Assembly (NCBI RefSeq): GCF_902459735.1
Contig: NZ_CABPRV010000016.1
Location: 1-64,000, forward strand
Direction: 5' to 3'
Source of the DNA: Pandoraea capi
GTDB lineage: Bacteria; Pseudomonadota; Gammaproteobacteria; Burkholderiales; Burkholderiaceae
DNA: 64,000 bases
A program made the position numbers and the translations under genes. The notes under the pieces are model-generated. The model saw nothing but the letters and a program-made list of their open reading frames with translations. It did not search any database and was not told the origin of the DNA. Below are positions 34,894 to 43,635 of this stretch, one piece after another. Every line of letters begins with the position of its first letter. Position 1 is the stretch's first letter.

Positions 34894-36021
34894 TCAGCGG
34901 CCCGCCGAGGCCAGCGCCGCCGGGCGCTCTGCCGTCTGCGCCACGGCAGCCGACTGGGCTTCGCGAGCCCGGCGCGCCTCACGCGCGGCGAAATGCGGCA
35001 TCACTTCATCGATGAAAAGACGCAGCGTCTTCACTTGCAGCTCGAACGGCAGGTTGAACGACAGGCCGAGACAGAACTGGTCGACGCCCTGCGCTTCGTA
35101 CACTTCCAGCTTACGCACGATCTCGTCGGGCGTGCCGAACATCAGGTTCTCGCGAATCGCGGCCGGATCGTAGTTGGCGCGTCCGACGACCGCCTCGTAA
35201 GGCACGGCTTCCGGGAAACCGTTGGTCACGGTGCCGATGTTCTGCATCAGGTTCTCGAACGTACGGCCGAAGTCCACGCTGTGGCGCACGGCGACTTCCC
35301 AATCCTGCGGGCGGTCGTACACGCACGTGCGGCGCAGCATCATGAAACGCGGGCGCGGACGCTCCGGATGGTCCGCCACGGCCTTGCGGAACTTCTCGCC
35401 CAGCACGGCCACTTCGGACACGGGGGCGGCGAGCGGCGTCGACAGAATGTTTGCGCCCACACCGACAGCCCAGTCGAAGCTGCCCGGGTCACGCGTTGCC
35501 ACCCAGATCGGCGGATGCGGCTGTTGCAGCGGCTTGGGCACCGACGTGGCGAGCGGGAATTTCCAGTAATGCCCGTCATGGGCATAGTCGCCCTCCCACA
35601 GTTTCTTCACTGCGGGCACCAGTTCCTTCATGTATGCCACGCCTTCCTGCTGGGGGATGCCGCCGGCCATGCGGTCGAACTCGTACTGGTATGCACCGCG
35701 TGCGATGCCGAATTCGAGACGTCCGCCCGTGAGGTGGTCGCACATCGCGGCTTCCCCCGCGAGACGGATCGGCGACCAGTACGGTGCGACGATGGTCGCG
35801 GTGCCCAGACGAATCTGCTCGGTGTGCTGCGACAGCCACGTGAGCGTGATGAACGGGTTGGGCGAGATGGTGCATTCGATGGTGTGGTGCTCGGCGGTCC
35901 ACAGCGTCTCGAAGCCGCCTTCGTCGGCGATGCGCGCGAGGTGCAGCATGTTGCGCACGGCATCGGTCATCGTGTCCTGCGGCGAGAAGCGCTCCATGCT
36001 GAGCGATACGGAGAATTTCAT
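34894..36021 (-). CDS. LLM-class flavin-dependent monooxygenase, TgnB-like candidate
   Basis: 375-residue bacterial-luciferase-family oxygenase (MKFSVSLSMERFSPQDTM, WTAEHHTIECTISPNPFITLTWLSQHTEQIRLGTATIVAPYW, HLTGGRLEFGIARG). It would use reduced flavin supplied by the reductase encoded at 37608-38651. Residues after about 345 are an Ala/Arg-rich tail. Two-component luciferase-like oxygenases open N-methylpyridinium rings (TgnB with TgnA in Acinetobacter baylyi). The combination with a reductase, an aldehyde dehydrogenase, a hydrolase and a betaine importer makes that the preferred reading. The substrate is not proven by sequence. Confidence 0.9.
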   Translation of the reverse strand: MKFSVSLSMERFSPQDTMTDAVRNMLHLARIADEGGFETLWTAEHHTIECTISPNPFITLTWLSQHTEQIRLGTATIVAPYWSPIRLAGEAAMCDHLTGGRLEFGIARGAYQYEFDRMAGGIPQQEGVAYMKELVPAVKKLWEGDYAHDGHYWKFPLATSVPKPLQQPHPPIWVATRDPGSFDWAVGVGANILSTPLAAPVSEVAVLGEKFRKAVADHPERPRPRFMMLRRTCVYDRPQDWEVAVRHSVDFGRTFENLMQNIGTVTNGFPEAVPYEAVVGRANYDPAAIRENLMFGTPDEIVRKLEVYEAQGVDQFCLGLSFNLPFELQVKTLRLFIDEVMPHFAAREARRAREAQSAAVAQTAERPAALASAGR

Positions 36022-36080
36022 GGGTAGATCTCCCGTGATTTATTCGTGTGAGTTTGGGGTAGCGGTTGACGTCGAATCCA

Positions 36081-37592
36081 TCAGCGCAGGCGAATCACGA
36101 ACGGGTCCTGCATTGCCCCCGAGTAATCGATCACGACGTTCTTCAGACGCGAGAACTCCCGCATCACTTCGAAGCCGCCGCGTCGGCCGTAACCGCTGTG
36201 TTTGGTGCCGCCGTTGGCCGACATGTACGCCGCCGAGCGGTAGGTGTTGATCCAGACCGTGCCGGCTTCCACGTCGCGGGCGAAGCGCATGGCGCGGTCG
36301 ATGTCCCGCGTCCAGATACCGGCGGCCAGACCGTACTCGGTCGCGTTCGCCAGCTGGATCAGTTCGGCTTCGTCGGAGAACGGCATCACGCCGACCACCG
36401 GCCCGAAAATCTCTTCCTGCATGAAGCGCATTTCGTTGCGCGCCTGCGTCATCACGGTCGGCTCGTAATACCAGCCGCCCGCCAGGTCGTCGCGCGCCGG
36501 ACGCTGCCCGCCGGCGGCTACACGGGCCCCTTCCTGAAGACCCGACGCCACGTAGCCCTCGACCTTGTCCAGTTGCGAGGCCAGCGCCAGCGGACCGATG
36601 TCGGTGTCTTCGTGCGTGGGATGCCCGACGCGCACACGACGCGTACGCTCGACCAGCGCCTCGACGAACCGGTCGTACACCGACGCCTCCACGAAGCAGC
36701 GCGAACCTGCCACGCACGTCTGCCCGGCGGCAGCGAACACGCCGGAGACCACGCCGTTCACGGCGCGCTCGATGTCCACGTCGCCGAACACCACGTGCGG
36801 CGACTTGCCGCCCAGTTCCATCTGACACGGCACGAGGTTCTGCGCGGCGTTACCTGCGATCTTGCGACCCGTGACGGTGCTGCCCGTGAACACGTATTTG
36901 GCGATGCCGGGGTGACGCGTCAACGCGTCGCCGGTCGTGATGCCGTCGCCCGTCACCACATTGACGACGCCCGGCGGAATCCCGGCTTCGATCACCAGTT
37001 CGGCCAGCGCGAGCGTGGAGGCCGTGGCGTGCTCCGACGGCTTCACCACGATGGTGTTGCCGATCGCCAGGCAAGGCGCGAGCGTGCCGGTCAGCATCAT
37101 CAGCGGCGAATTCCACGGAATGATCATGCCGACCACGCCGATGGGCTCGCGGGTGTTGAAGTTCAGCGTATCGAGCTTGTTGACGGGGATGGTGTCGCCT
37201 TGCAGCTTGTCGGCCATGCCGGCGAAATACGCATACGAGTCGGGAATCGCGCGCATCTGCGCCCGCATTTCCTTGAGCAGCTTGCCGTTGTCGCGGCACT
37301 CGATGGCGGCGAGCGCGTCGGCGTTGGCGAGTACGAGTTCGCCGAGCTTGCGCACGAGCTTGCCGCGCTCGGTCTGCGTCATGCGTCGCCACGCGGGGTT
37401 GACCAGCGCCGCCTGCGCCGAGCGCACGGCACGGTCGACATCGGTCGCGTCGGCCTGCGCGAACTCGTACCATGCACGGCCGGTCGTCGGGTCATAGCTC
37501 GGCACGTACTCGTTGCTGTGCGGCGCGGTGAACTGCCCGTCAATAAACAACTGCTGGCGAGATCCCTCCAGCGTTTGCATCGTCGTTTGCAT
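36081..37592 (-). CDS. NAD(P)-dependent aldehyde dehydrogenase, TgnC-like candidate
   Basis: 503-residue ALDH-superfamily enzyme. The Rossmann segment (PWNSPLMMLTGTLAPCLAIGNTIVVKPSEHA), FTGSTVTGRK, the general-base motif MELGGKSPHVVF and catalytic Cys293 in GQTCVAGSRC are all intact. Length is normal. It lies between the flavin-reductase gene (15 bp upstream) and the monooxygenase gene (about 60 bp downstream). In the trigonelline pathway an ALDH (TgnC) oxidises the ring-opened lactone/aldehyde intermediate, and this gene occupies that slot. A general betaine-aldehyde-type activity is the alternative. Confidence 0.92.
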   Translation of the reverse strand: MQTTMQTLEGSRQQLFIDGQFTAPHSNEYVPSYDPTTGRAWYEFAQADATDVDRAVRSAQAALVNPAWRRMTQTERGKLVRKLGELVLANADALAAIECRDNGKLLKEMRAQMRAIPDSYAYFAGMADKLQGDTIPVNKLDTLNFNTREPIGVVGMIIPWNSPLMMLTGTLAPCLAIGNTIVVKPSEHATASTLALAELVIEAGIPPGVVNVVTGDGITTGDALTRHPGIAKYVFTGSTVTGRKIAGNAAQNLVPCQMELGGKSPHVVFGDVDIERAVNGVVSGVFAAAGQTCVAGSRCFVEASVYDRFVEALVERTRRVRVGHPTHEDTDIGPLALASQLDKVEGYVASGLQEGARVAAGGQRPARDDLAGGWYYEPTVMTQARNEMRFMQEEIFGPVVGVMPFSDEAELIQLANATEYGLAAGIWTRDIDRAMRFARDVEAGTVWINTYRSAAYMSANGGTKHSGYGRRGGFEVMREFSRLKNVVIDYSGAMQDPFVIRLR

Positions 37593-37607
37593 CGATTGAC
37601 TCCAGAA

Positions 37608-38651
37608 TCAGACTTGCGAGAGTTGTGTCCACGGCTGCGCGTCGCTCACCATCGCGATACGGCCGCCGTCGTGGGAATCCATGTAGATGCCGAAGTGGCC
37701 GCCGGCGGTTTCGCGCACGTAGCGGCGCACCATCGAACGAATCTCGCGCGAGGCGATGTCGTCGAAGGGCAACTGGTCGAAGGGGAAGAAACGGAAGTTC
37801 GGCGGCAAATCGTCCGGCGAGAACGGCTCGGCCAGACGTGCGCGATACATCAGATAGCCGGGGTCGCTCTCCGCTGTGTCGAACACCGAGTAGAGGAACG
37901 TGTCGTGCGGCACCAGCGCCAGCTCACCGCCACCGGCGAGCGGCAGACGCCCCTTCGCCAGACGACGCGGCGCGCTGGGCAACACCCAGCCGCCCTTGCC
38001 GTCCTGTGCGAGCAGCAGGCTGCCGTTCGCGTCGATCAGGTAGCCGACGATCATGTCGTGCGACGACAGCCAGCCCGGCGGCAGCGGGTCTTTCACATGG
38101 GCGTAGCGGCCCCGGCAGAAGCCCAGCGGCGCGGCCGGACTCGTGCCGAATGCCTGAATCTGACCGATCAGCACGACGTGATCGCCCGCATCGACGCGGT
38201 TGTGCACGGTGCAGTCGAACCACGTCAGGCAGTCGGTCAAGACCGGCGCGCCGGTGTGGACGACGTCATGCCCCACGGTCGTGAATTTTTCCGCCGACTT
38301 CGACGCGAACAGATTCGACACGTCGGTTTGCCCGTCGTGCAGCAAATTGACGGCGAAGTGCTCCGTGCTCTGGAACGCCGGATAGCTCGCGGCGCTCTTG
38401 CCGATGCACACCAGCAGCAGCGGCGGATCGAGCGAGACGGACGTGAAGGAGTTGGCGGTCATGCCGCGCGGGCGACCCTCGTCGTCGAGCGTCGTGACGA
38501 CGGTCACGCCCGTCACGAACGTGCCGAGCGCGCGGCGCAGGGCTACCGGGTCGATGCTCGAGAGCGCGGGAGCGCCGGGATCGGTCGCCGGGTGCTGCGG
38601 GTGCTTCGGGTCCTGCGGGCTCTGTTGGGCGACAGCTTGCATGTCGTTCAC
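37608..38651 (-). CDS. Flavin reductase with C-terminal extension, TgnA-like candidate
   Basis: 347-residue protein. Residues ~33-190 form a flavin-reductase (FMN-binding split-barrel) domain: LRRALGTFVTGVTVVTTLD, TANSFTSVSLDPPLLLVCIG, HVVLIGQIQAFG. A second domain (~200-345) starts GYLIDANGSLLLAQDGKGGWVLP and looks Nudix-like without a clear Nudix box; it ends DSHDGGRIAMVSDAQPW. Reductases of this kind are usually about 160-190 residues, so the C-terminal half is an added, perhaps regulatory, domain. It should provide reduced flavin to the LLM monooxygenase. It is the first enzyme gene after the PucR regulator. Confidence 0.88.
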   Translation of the reverse strand: MNDMQAVAQQSPQDPKHPQHPATDPGAPALSSIDPVALRRALGTFVTGVTVVTTLDDEGRPRGMTANSFTSVSLDPPLLLVCIGKSAASYPAFQSTEHFAVNLLHDGQTDVSNLFASKSAEKFTTVGHDVVHTGAPVLTDCLTWFDCTVHNRVDAGDHVVLIGQIQAFGTSPAAPLGFCRGRYAHVKDPLPPGWLSSHDMIVGYLIDANGSLLLAQDGKGGWVLPSAPRRLAKGRLPLAGGGELALVPHDTFLYSVFDTAESDPGYLMYRARLAEPFSPDDLPPNFRFFPFDQLPFDDIASREIRSMVRRYVRETAGGHFGIYMDSHDGGRIAMVSDAQPWTQLSQV

Positions 38652-38666
38652 CTCGAAACGTCATTA

Positions 38667-38680
38667 CGTTGAGGTCAACG
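38667..38680. promoter_or_regulatory. Palindrome upstream of the flavin-reductase gene
   Basis: CGTTGA-GG-TCAACG, a perfect 6-2-6 palindrome, lies 15 bp upstream of the flavin-reductase start in the 110-bp gap after pucR. An operator for the operon's regulator is plausible. Its closeness to the start codon would fit repression or a leader structure. Confidence 0.4.
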
Positions 38681-38761
38681 ATATGCGAGGACTTTTTTGT
38701 CAGCTTCCGTCGATTCGCAGGAGAAGCGCGATCATTTACTCTCGATTGCGCGGCAGGGTTT

Positions 38762-40606
38762 TCATGGATGCCCGCCCCGCGCGCCGCCATTCGTCAGCGT
38801 ATGCAGATGAATGGCAAGCTCTGCCGCGAAGCGACGCTCCGGCGTCTCCACGTCGATACCGAACAATTCCTGGATGCGCGCCAGCCGGTAGCGCAGCGTG
38901 GTGACGTGCAGCCCCATCGCATCGGCGCACGGCTGGCTGCGACAACCGGAGCGCAGGTATTCCGCGAGCGTCTCGAGATAAGGCGACCCCGATTGCCGGT
39001 CATGCTCGACGAGCTTGCCGATCGTGCCGTCGACGAAGCCGTGAACGTCTGACGAATCGGCCGCGCCCATGAGCATCGGCAACGGCCCGAGGCCCGGCAT
39101 GTCGAGCGGCCCGCTACGACCGAACTTGCGCGCCACGCGAATCATGCGCCAGCAGCGCTCCCACTCCCGCGCCAGCGGCTCCAGTCCTTCGCACACGTCG
39201 CTCATCACGACGATCGGCTCGCGTCCGAGCGAGCGGGCGAGCGCGTCGCTCATGCGCCGGGCCAGACGGGCAAGGGCCGCGTCGTCGGTCGAGCCGTCCT
39301 GCGGCACCAGACAGACCAGCCCGCCGCCGACCGTCACGATATGCATCGGCACGTTCAACTGCCGTGCCAGCAATTCAACGGTACTGTGACTCTCCAGCGA
39401 GAGATGACCTGCGGCACGCCCTGCGTCGGCAGCATCGCCCCTCGCCCGTTGATCGGGATAGTCGACGACCATCATGCGCAGCGGCGCATCAAGCGCAACA
39501 CCCAGACGCCGGGCGCGGCCAAGCACGTCGTCCTCGTCGCGCCAGCGGCGCTCGACGATCTCGAAAAACAGTTCGGTCAGCGTGCGCGTCTCGAAGCGAA
39601 AACGCACTACGCTGCGCATCAGTTGCACGCTCAACGCAAAGCGAGCGCTCTCCAGCAGCAGTTGCTGAAGGTCGCTCAGCGCGTCTGCGCCAAACGTGAG
39701 CAGCGCGCCGACGAGGTCGTCATCGACCGTGAGCGGTTCGATGGCCGCGCTCACCGTGGCTTGTCCTGACTGGCGTCCCGGCGGCAGGAGCGGCACGTCC
39801 AGACGTGTCTGGCGGTAGCGTTGCAGCGCGTCGCGCACCGTGCCGCCGAGTTCGCGTCCCTGCGCGCCGGACAGCCATCGGGTCCACGCGGCGGCGTCCA
39901 TCTGCGCAGGCACGGGCGACGACGAGGCGTGCCACTGATTCGCGAGGAAATCGATGACGAGCACCGGGCGGCCGATCAGCTCGCCCAGCGACGTCGTCAA
40001 CTGATCGAGCGAGCCGCCGGCGAGCACGTCGGCCAGCAGTGCGCGCTGTGCTTCGAGCGTGCGTTGCAGCCGCTCGTGCGCCATGGCCTGCGCACGCTGA
40101 CGATGCGCGCGCTCGACGGCAATCGCGCCGAGGTGCACGACCGTCGACATGAACGTCAGGTCGTCTTCGCCAACGTCACGCACCGTGCGCGACGCGACCG
40201 TCAGTACCATCGGCCGGCCTTCCGTATCGCGCGACGCCATCGGCAACACCAGCACCGTGCGGTAGCCGCGCTCATGCGCTTCACGGCGATAACCGGGGAA
40301 TTGCGTGCTCTCGAGAGCGTCGCGAATATAGACGGGTTCGTTGGTCTGCAACGCAATGAGCGACGGACTGGTGGCCAGCTCCCAGCGGTCTTCGACGTGC
40401 TGCGGCAGCATGCTCGTCTCGAAGCGCGTGATCACGAGTCCATAGCCGTGCGCGAGATCGATGCTCATGACCGAGCCGAGGTCCCAGCCGCCTTGCTGCA
40501 CTGCGCCACGCACAAGGTCGCGGAACAGGGCTTCGATGTCTTCGTCGTTGCTGATCTGACTGGCGACATGGCGCAGGGCCATGAGCCGTTGATGATGTTC
40601 CGGCAT
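38762..40606 (-). CDS. PucR-family transcriptional regulator with GAF domain
   Basis: 614-residue regulator. The ATG at 40606 follows a strong AAGGAGA. An N-terminal GAF-like sensory domain (about 15-170; DEDIEALFRDLVRGAVQQGGWDLGSVMSID, RTVLVLPMASRDTEGRPMVL) is followed by a middle region. The C-terminal PucR helix-turn-helix lies at about 540-605 (LETLAEYLRSGCRSQPCADAMGLHVTTLRYRLARIQELFG). Such regulators usually activate adjacent catabolic genes in response to a small-molecule ligand. It lies directly upstream of the monooxygenase operon and is divergent from the DUF1185 operon. A set of three inverted half-sites in the divergent gap is a likely binding region. Confidence 0.92.
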   Translation of the reverse strand: MPEHHQRLMALRHVASQISNDEDIEALFRDLVRGAVQQGGWDLGSVMSIDLAHGYGLVITRFETSMLPQHVEDRWELATSPSLIALQTNEPVYIRDALESTQFPGYRREAHERGYRTVLVLPMASRDTEGRPMVLTVASRTVRDVGEDDLTFMSTVVHLGAIAVERAHRQRAQAMAHERLQRTLEAQRALLADVLAGGSLDQLTTSLGELIGRPVLVIDFLANQWHASSSPVPAQMDAAAWTRWLSGAQGRELGGTVRDALQRYRQTRLDVPLLPPGRQSGQATVSAAIEPLTVDDDLVGALLTFGADALSDLQQLLLESARFALSVQLMRSVVRFRFETRTLTELFFEIVERRWRDEDDVLGRARRLGVALDAPLRMMVVDYPDQRARGDAADAGRAAGHLSLESHSTVELLARQLNVPMHIVTVGGGLVCLVPQDGSTDDAALARLARRMSDALARSLGREPIVVMSDVCEGLEPLAREWERCWRMIRVARKFGRSGPLDMPGLGPLPMLMGAADSSDVHGFVDGTIGKLVEHDRQSGSPYLETLAEYLRSGCRSQPCADAMGLHVTTLRYRLARIQELFGIDVETPERRFAAELAIHLHTLTNGGARGGHP

Positions 40607-40645
40607 TGCTTGTCTCCTTGCCTGCCCAAAAAATCTACACCAAAG

Positions 40646-40687
40646 CGTCGGAAGAAAAAAAAGATCTTCCGACGTTCCGACGGAAGA
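40646..40687. promoter_or_regulatory. Triple inverted half-site in the pucR/DUF1185 divergent region
   Basis: CGTCGGAAGA (40646-40655), its exact reverse complement TCTTCCGACG (40665-40674) and a third copy with one change, CGACGGAAGA (40678-40687), lie upstream of both divergent genes. Position and alternating orientation fit an operator for the PucR regulator. A hairpin of the first two arms is possible in RNA, but it is upstream of pucR rather than downstream of any gene. Confidence 0.55.
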
Positions 40688-40767
40688 CCTGCCCAATCTG
40701 TCGCAATAGCATGGGTCTCATCGGCAAACCGTCGACGTTTTCCCCGACCGTTGTCACGTTTTCCCTA

Positions 40768-40791
40768 GGTGCCGCGTCATGTCGCGGCACC
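40768..40791 (+). promoter_or_regulatory. Leader hairpin upstream of the DUF1185 operon
   Basis: GGTGCCGCG and CGCGGCACC form a perfect 9-bp stem with a 6-nt loop, about 90 bp before the GTG start at 40881. It is not followed by a T-run, so it is more likely a DNA operator or a transcript-stabilising 5' hairpin than a terminator. Confidence 0.4.
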
Positions 40792-40880
40792 CGTCCATGA
40801 GGCCACCAAGCCGCCGCGTCGCTTCTTCGACATCGCCGAACGGCGACGGCATCGCTATTGCAGTGCAACAGGAGACACCC

Positions 40881-41486
40881 GTGAAACAAGAGCTTCGCAA
40901 GATCGCAACGTACGTCGAGACCACCTATCGCGAAGGCGGCAAGGCGGCGGACAAACCGGTGACGACGGTCGTCGTTGCCGCCGTGATCCGCAATCCGTGG
41001 GCCGGTCAGGGCTTCGTGGAAAACCTTCGCCCCGAGATCCTTCGCCTCGCGCCCGAACTGGGCGCGCTGATGACGCAACGTCTGGTCGAGGTCATGCCCG
41101 GCGAGCGCGTGGAGGCCTACGGCAAGGCCGCAGTCGTGGGGACGAACGGCGAAATCGAACACGCGTCGGCGATCATCCACACGCTGCGCTTCGGCAACCT
41201 GTTCCGCACGGCCGTGAACGGCACGGCGTTCCTGCCGTTCACCAACACGCGCGTCGGCCCCGGCACGCTCGTCTCGGTGCCGATGATCCACAAGTCGGAG
41301 ACGGGCAAGCGCTCGCACTTCATCACGGCGACGTTCCAGATGACCGATGCGCCCGCGCCGGACGAGATCCTGCTGGCCATCGGTGCATCGGACGGCGGGC
41401 GCATCCATCCGCGTATCGCCGATCGCTTCCAGGACATGGAAGAGATGGCGAGCGACGCCGCCTCCACCGACACCGCCACCGCCTGA
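40881..41486 (+). CDS. DUF1185 'amino acid synthesis' family protein
   Basis: 201-residue protein, GTG start with GGAG upstream. The sequence (RKIATYVETTYREGGKAADKPVTTVVVAAVIRNPWAG, VEVMPGERVEAYGKAAVVG, EHASAIIHTLRFGNLFR, GGRIHPRIADR) is typical of the PF06684 family. The family name is historic and the activity is not established. It starts the rightward cluster and is followed by a dehydrogenase gene after 6 bp. It is divergent from the PucR gene and may belong to the same catabolic regulon. Confidence 0.85.
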   Translation: MKQELRKIATYVETTYREGGKAADKPVTTVVVAAVIRNPWAGQGFVENLRPEILRLAPELGALMTQRLVEVMPGERVEAYGKAAVVGTNGEIEHASAIIHTLRFGNLFRTAVNGTAFLPFTNTRVGPGTLVSVPMIHKSETGKRSHFITATFQMTDAPAPDEILLAIGASDGGRIHPRIADRFQDMEEMASDAASTDTATA

Positions 41487-41492
41487 TCGAGC

Positions 41493-42443
41493 GTGACGAT
41501 GCCGTCCGTCATTGCCTTCCTGAGCCGGATGCCTGCGGACTACCAGCGTCCGTACCTCGACGCGCTGCGTGCCGCGCTACCCGACGACATCGTCGCGCCG
41601 CTCGCGGCGTTGTCCCCGTCGCAACGCGCGCAGGCGCCGATCGCCATCGTCGCGAATCCGGACCCGGCGGACGTCGCGGCGCTGCCCGGCCTGCTGTGGA
41701 TCCAGAGCCTGTGGGCCGGGGTCGAGTCGCTGGTCGCGGCGCTCCCGGCCCACAGCCCGCCGACCATGCGTCTGGTCGACCCTGAGATGTCGCGCACCAT
41801 GGCCGAGGCGGTGCTCGCCTGGACCTATTACCTGCAACGCGACATGCCTCGTTACGCGCGTCAGCAGACGCAGCGCGTGTGGGTGCAGCAGACGTATCGC
41901 AAGCCGTCGCAGACGACCGTCGGCCTGCTCGGCCTCGGCGAACTCGGGCAAGCGGCGGCGGCGCGTCTGCGTGACGCGGGCTTCGTCGTGCGGGGGTGGA
42001 GCCGGTCGCCGAAGACACTCGACGGCATCGAGACGCTCTCCGGCGACGACGGGCTGGGCGCGATGCTCGCGACGGCGGACATCGTCATCAGCCTGATTCC
42101 GCTGACCGCGCAGACGCGCGGCATGCTCGACGCCACGCGCCTCGGCCGCATGAAGCCGGGCGCTGCGCTCATCAACTTCTCGCGCGGGCCGGTCGTGGTC
42201 ACGCAGGCGTTGCTCGATGCGCTCGACCGGGGTCATCTCTCGCACGCCGTGCTCGACGTGTTCGACGTGGAGCCGCTGCCCATCGATTCCTCGCTGTGGG
42301 ATCACCCGCGTGTGACGGTATTGCCGCACATCTCGGCGCCGACCGATCATGAAACGGCAGCACAGGTAATCGCGGGCAACATCCGCGATTTCCGGGCCAC
42401 GGGACGCGTTCCGGGCAACGTCGATATGACGCGGGGATACTGA
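41493..42443 (+). CDS. GhrA-like D-2-hydroxyacid dehydrogenase
   Basis: 316-residue NAD(P)-dependent reductase of the glyoxylate/hydroxypyruvate reductase A type. The Rossmann motif GLLGLGELGQAAAARL, NFSRGPVVV (catalytic Arg region), LDVFDVEPLP (Glu region) and LPHISAPTD (catalytic His) are present and in order. A GTG at 41493 or an ATG at 41499 could be the start. The neighbours on both sides are within 6 bp. It would interconvert a 2-keto acid and a D-2-hydroxy acid made in the pathway; the actual substrate is unknown. Confidence 0.9.
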   Translation: MTMPSVIAFLSRMPADYQRPYLDALRAALPDDIVAPLAALSPSQRAQAPIAIVANPDPADVAALPGLLWIQSLWAGVESLVAALPAHSPPTMRLVDPEMSRTMAEAVLAWTYYLQRDMPRYARQQTQRVWVQQTYRKPSQTTVGLLGLGELGQAAAARLRDAGFVVRGWSRSPKTLDGIETLSGDDGLGAMLATADIVISLIPLTAQTRGMLDATRLGRMKPGAALINFSRGPVVVTQALLDALDRGHLSHAVLDVFDVEPLPIDSSLWDHPRVTVLPHISAPTDHETAAQVIAGNIRDFRATGRVPGNVDMTRGY

Positions 42444-42445
42444 GC

Positions 42446-43534
42446 ATGCGTCGCGATCCCGCCGCCCTTCCTCTCCCCAGCGCCCACGATGCGCCCGCGC
42501 TCCCGCCGCGCGTGTATCCGACGGTCGACTTTCAACGCGACGGCATTCAGCACGGCTTTCTGAAAGTCCCGCACTCGAACGATGCCAGCGCATGGGGCGC
42601 CGTGATGGTGCCGATCACCGTCATTCGTCGCGGCAACGGCCCCGTCGCGTTGCTCACCGGGGGCAACCATGGCGACGAATACGAAGGCCCCATCGTGCTG
42701 TCGCGACTGGCGAACACACTGAAGACACGCGATGTGAGCGGGACCGTGATCATCGTCCCCTTCATGAACGCCCCGGCCGTGCAGGCGGGCAAGCGCACGT
42801 CGCCCCTCGACGGCGGCAACCTCAACCGCGCGTTTCCGGGACGCCCCGACGGCACGGTGACCGAGCGCATCGCCGATTACTTCTCGCGCTGTCTGCTGCC
42901 GATGGCGGACGTCGTGCTCGACATCCACTCCGGGGGCCGCACGCTCGACTTCGTACCGTTTGCCGCCATCCACGAACTCGACGACGCCGAACAGCAGGCC
43001 CGATGCGACGCCGCCATGCGCGCGTTCGGTGCGCCGTATGCGCTGCGCATGCGCGACCCCGATTCGCACGGCCTTTACGACAATGCGGCGGAAGCCCAGG
43101 GCAAGGTGTTCGTGACGACCGAACTCGGCGGTGGCGGAACGGCGAGCGCACGCAACGTCGCCATTGCGCATCGCGGTGTGTACGGCGTGCTGGTGCAGGC
43201 GGGCATCGTGCCGCCGGACGTTGCGTGGCGCGACGGTGCGGAGCCGTCGGACGCACACGCGTCGGTGCAGCTCACAATGCCCGACGACGATTGCTACGTG
43301 GCGAGCGAGCACGACGGCCTGCTCGAAATGCTGCACGACCTCGGCACGACGGTGAGGCGCTGCGACGTCGTCGCGCGCATCCACGACATCACCCGCACAG
43401 GGACGCCGCCGGTCGAGTATCGGGCGAAGCGCGATGGTATGCTGATCGGCCGACACTTTCCGGGGCGCATCGGCATTGGCGACACGCTGTGTGTGCTGGC
43501 GGACGTTCCATCGGGCGTTCCATTGGACGCTTGA
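42446..43534 (+). CDS. Succinylglutamate desuccinylase/aspartoacylase-family deacylase, DoeB-like
   Basis: 362-residue zinc amidohydrolase of the carboxypeptidase-like AstE/AspA family. Zinc ligands His75 and Glu78 (GGNHGDEYEG) and His161 (LDIHSGG) are visible, as is a catalytic Glu in VFVTTELGGGG. The N-terminal ~30 residues are Pro-rich. It begins 2 bp after the dehydrogenase stop. DoeB, the N-acetyl-diaminobutyrate deacetylase of ectoine breakdown, is in this family, and here too an AsnC-type regulator, a semialdehyde dehydrogenase and a class III aminotransferase follow. No ectoine hydrolase (DoeA) is in the window, so the assignment is tentative. Confidence 0.87.
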   Translation: MRRDPAALPLPSAHDAPALPPRVYPTVDFQRDGIQHGFLKVPHSNDASAWGAVMVPITVIRRGNGPVALLTGGNHGDEYEGPIVLSRLANTLKTRDVSGTVIIVPFMNAPAVQAGKRTSPLDGGNLNRAFPGRPDGTVTERIADYFSRCLLPMADVVLDIHSGGRTLDFVPFAAIHELDDAEQQARCDAAMRAFGAPYALRMRDPDSHGLYDNAAEAQGKVFVTTELGGGGTASARNVAIAHRGVYGVLVQAGIVPPDVAWRDGAEPSDAHASVQLTMPDDDCYVASEHDGLLEMLHDLGTTVRRCDVVARIHDITRTGTPPVEYRAKRDGMLIGRHFPGRIGIGDTLCVLADVPSGVPLDA

Positions 43535-43635
43535 TCGCACGCTCAGCCGGCGCATTGCGCAAACGCTGTCGTTACGGGGCCGTATCTGCGGCCCCTTGGC
43601 GTCTCTTTTGCGCCCCCTACTGAAGCGCTCCGCCT

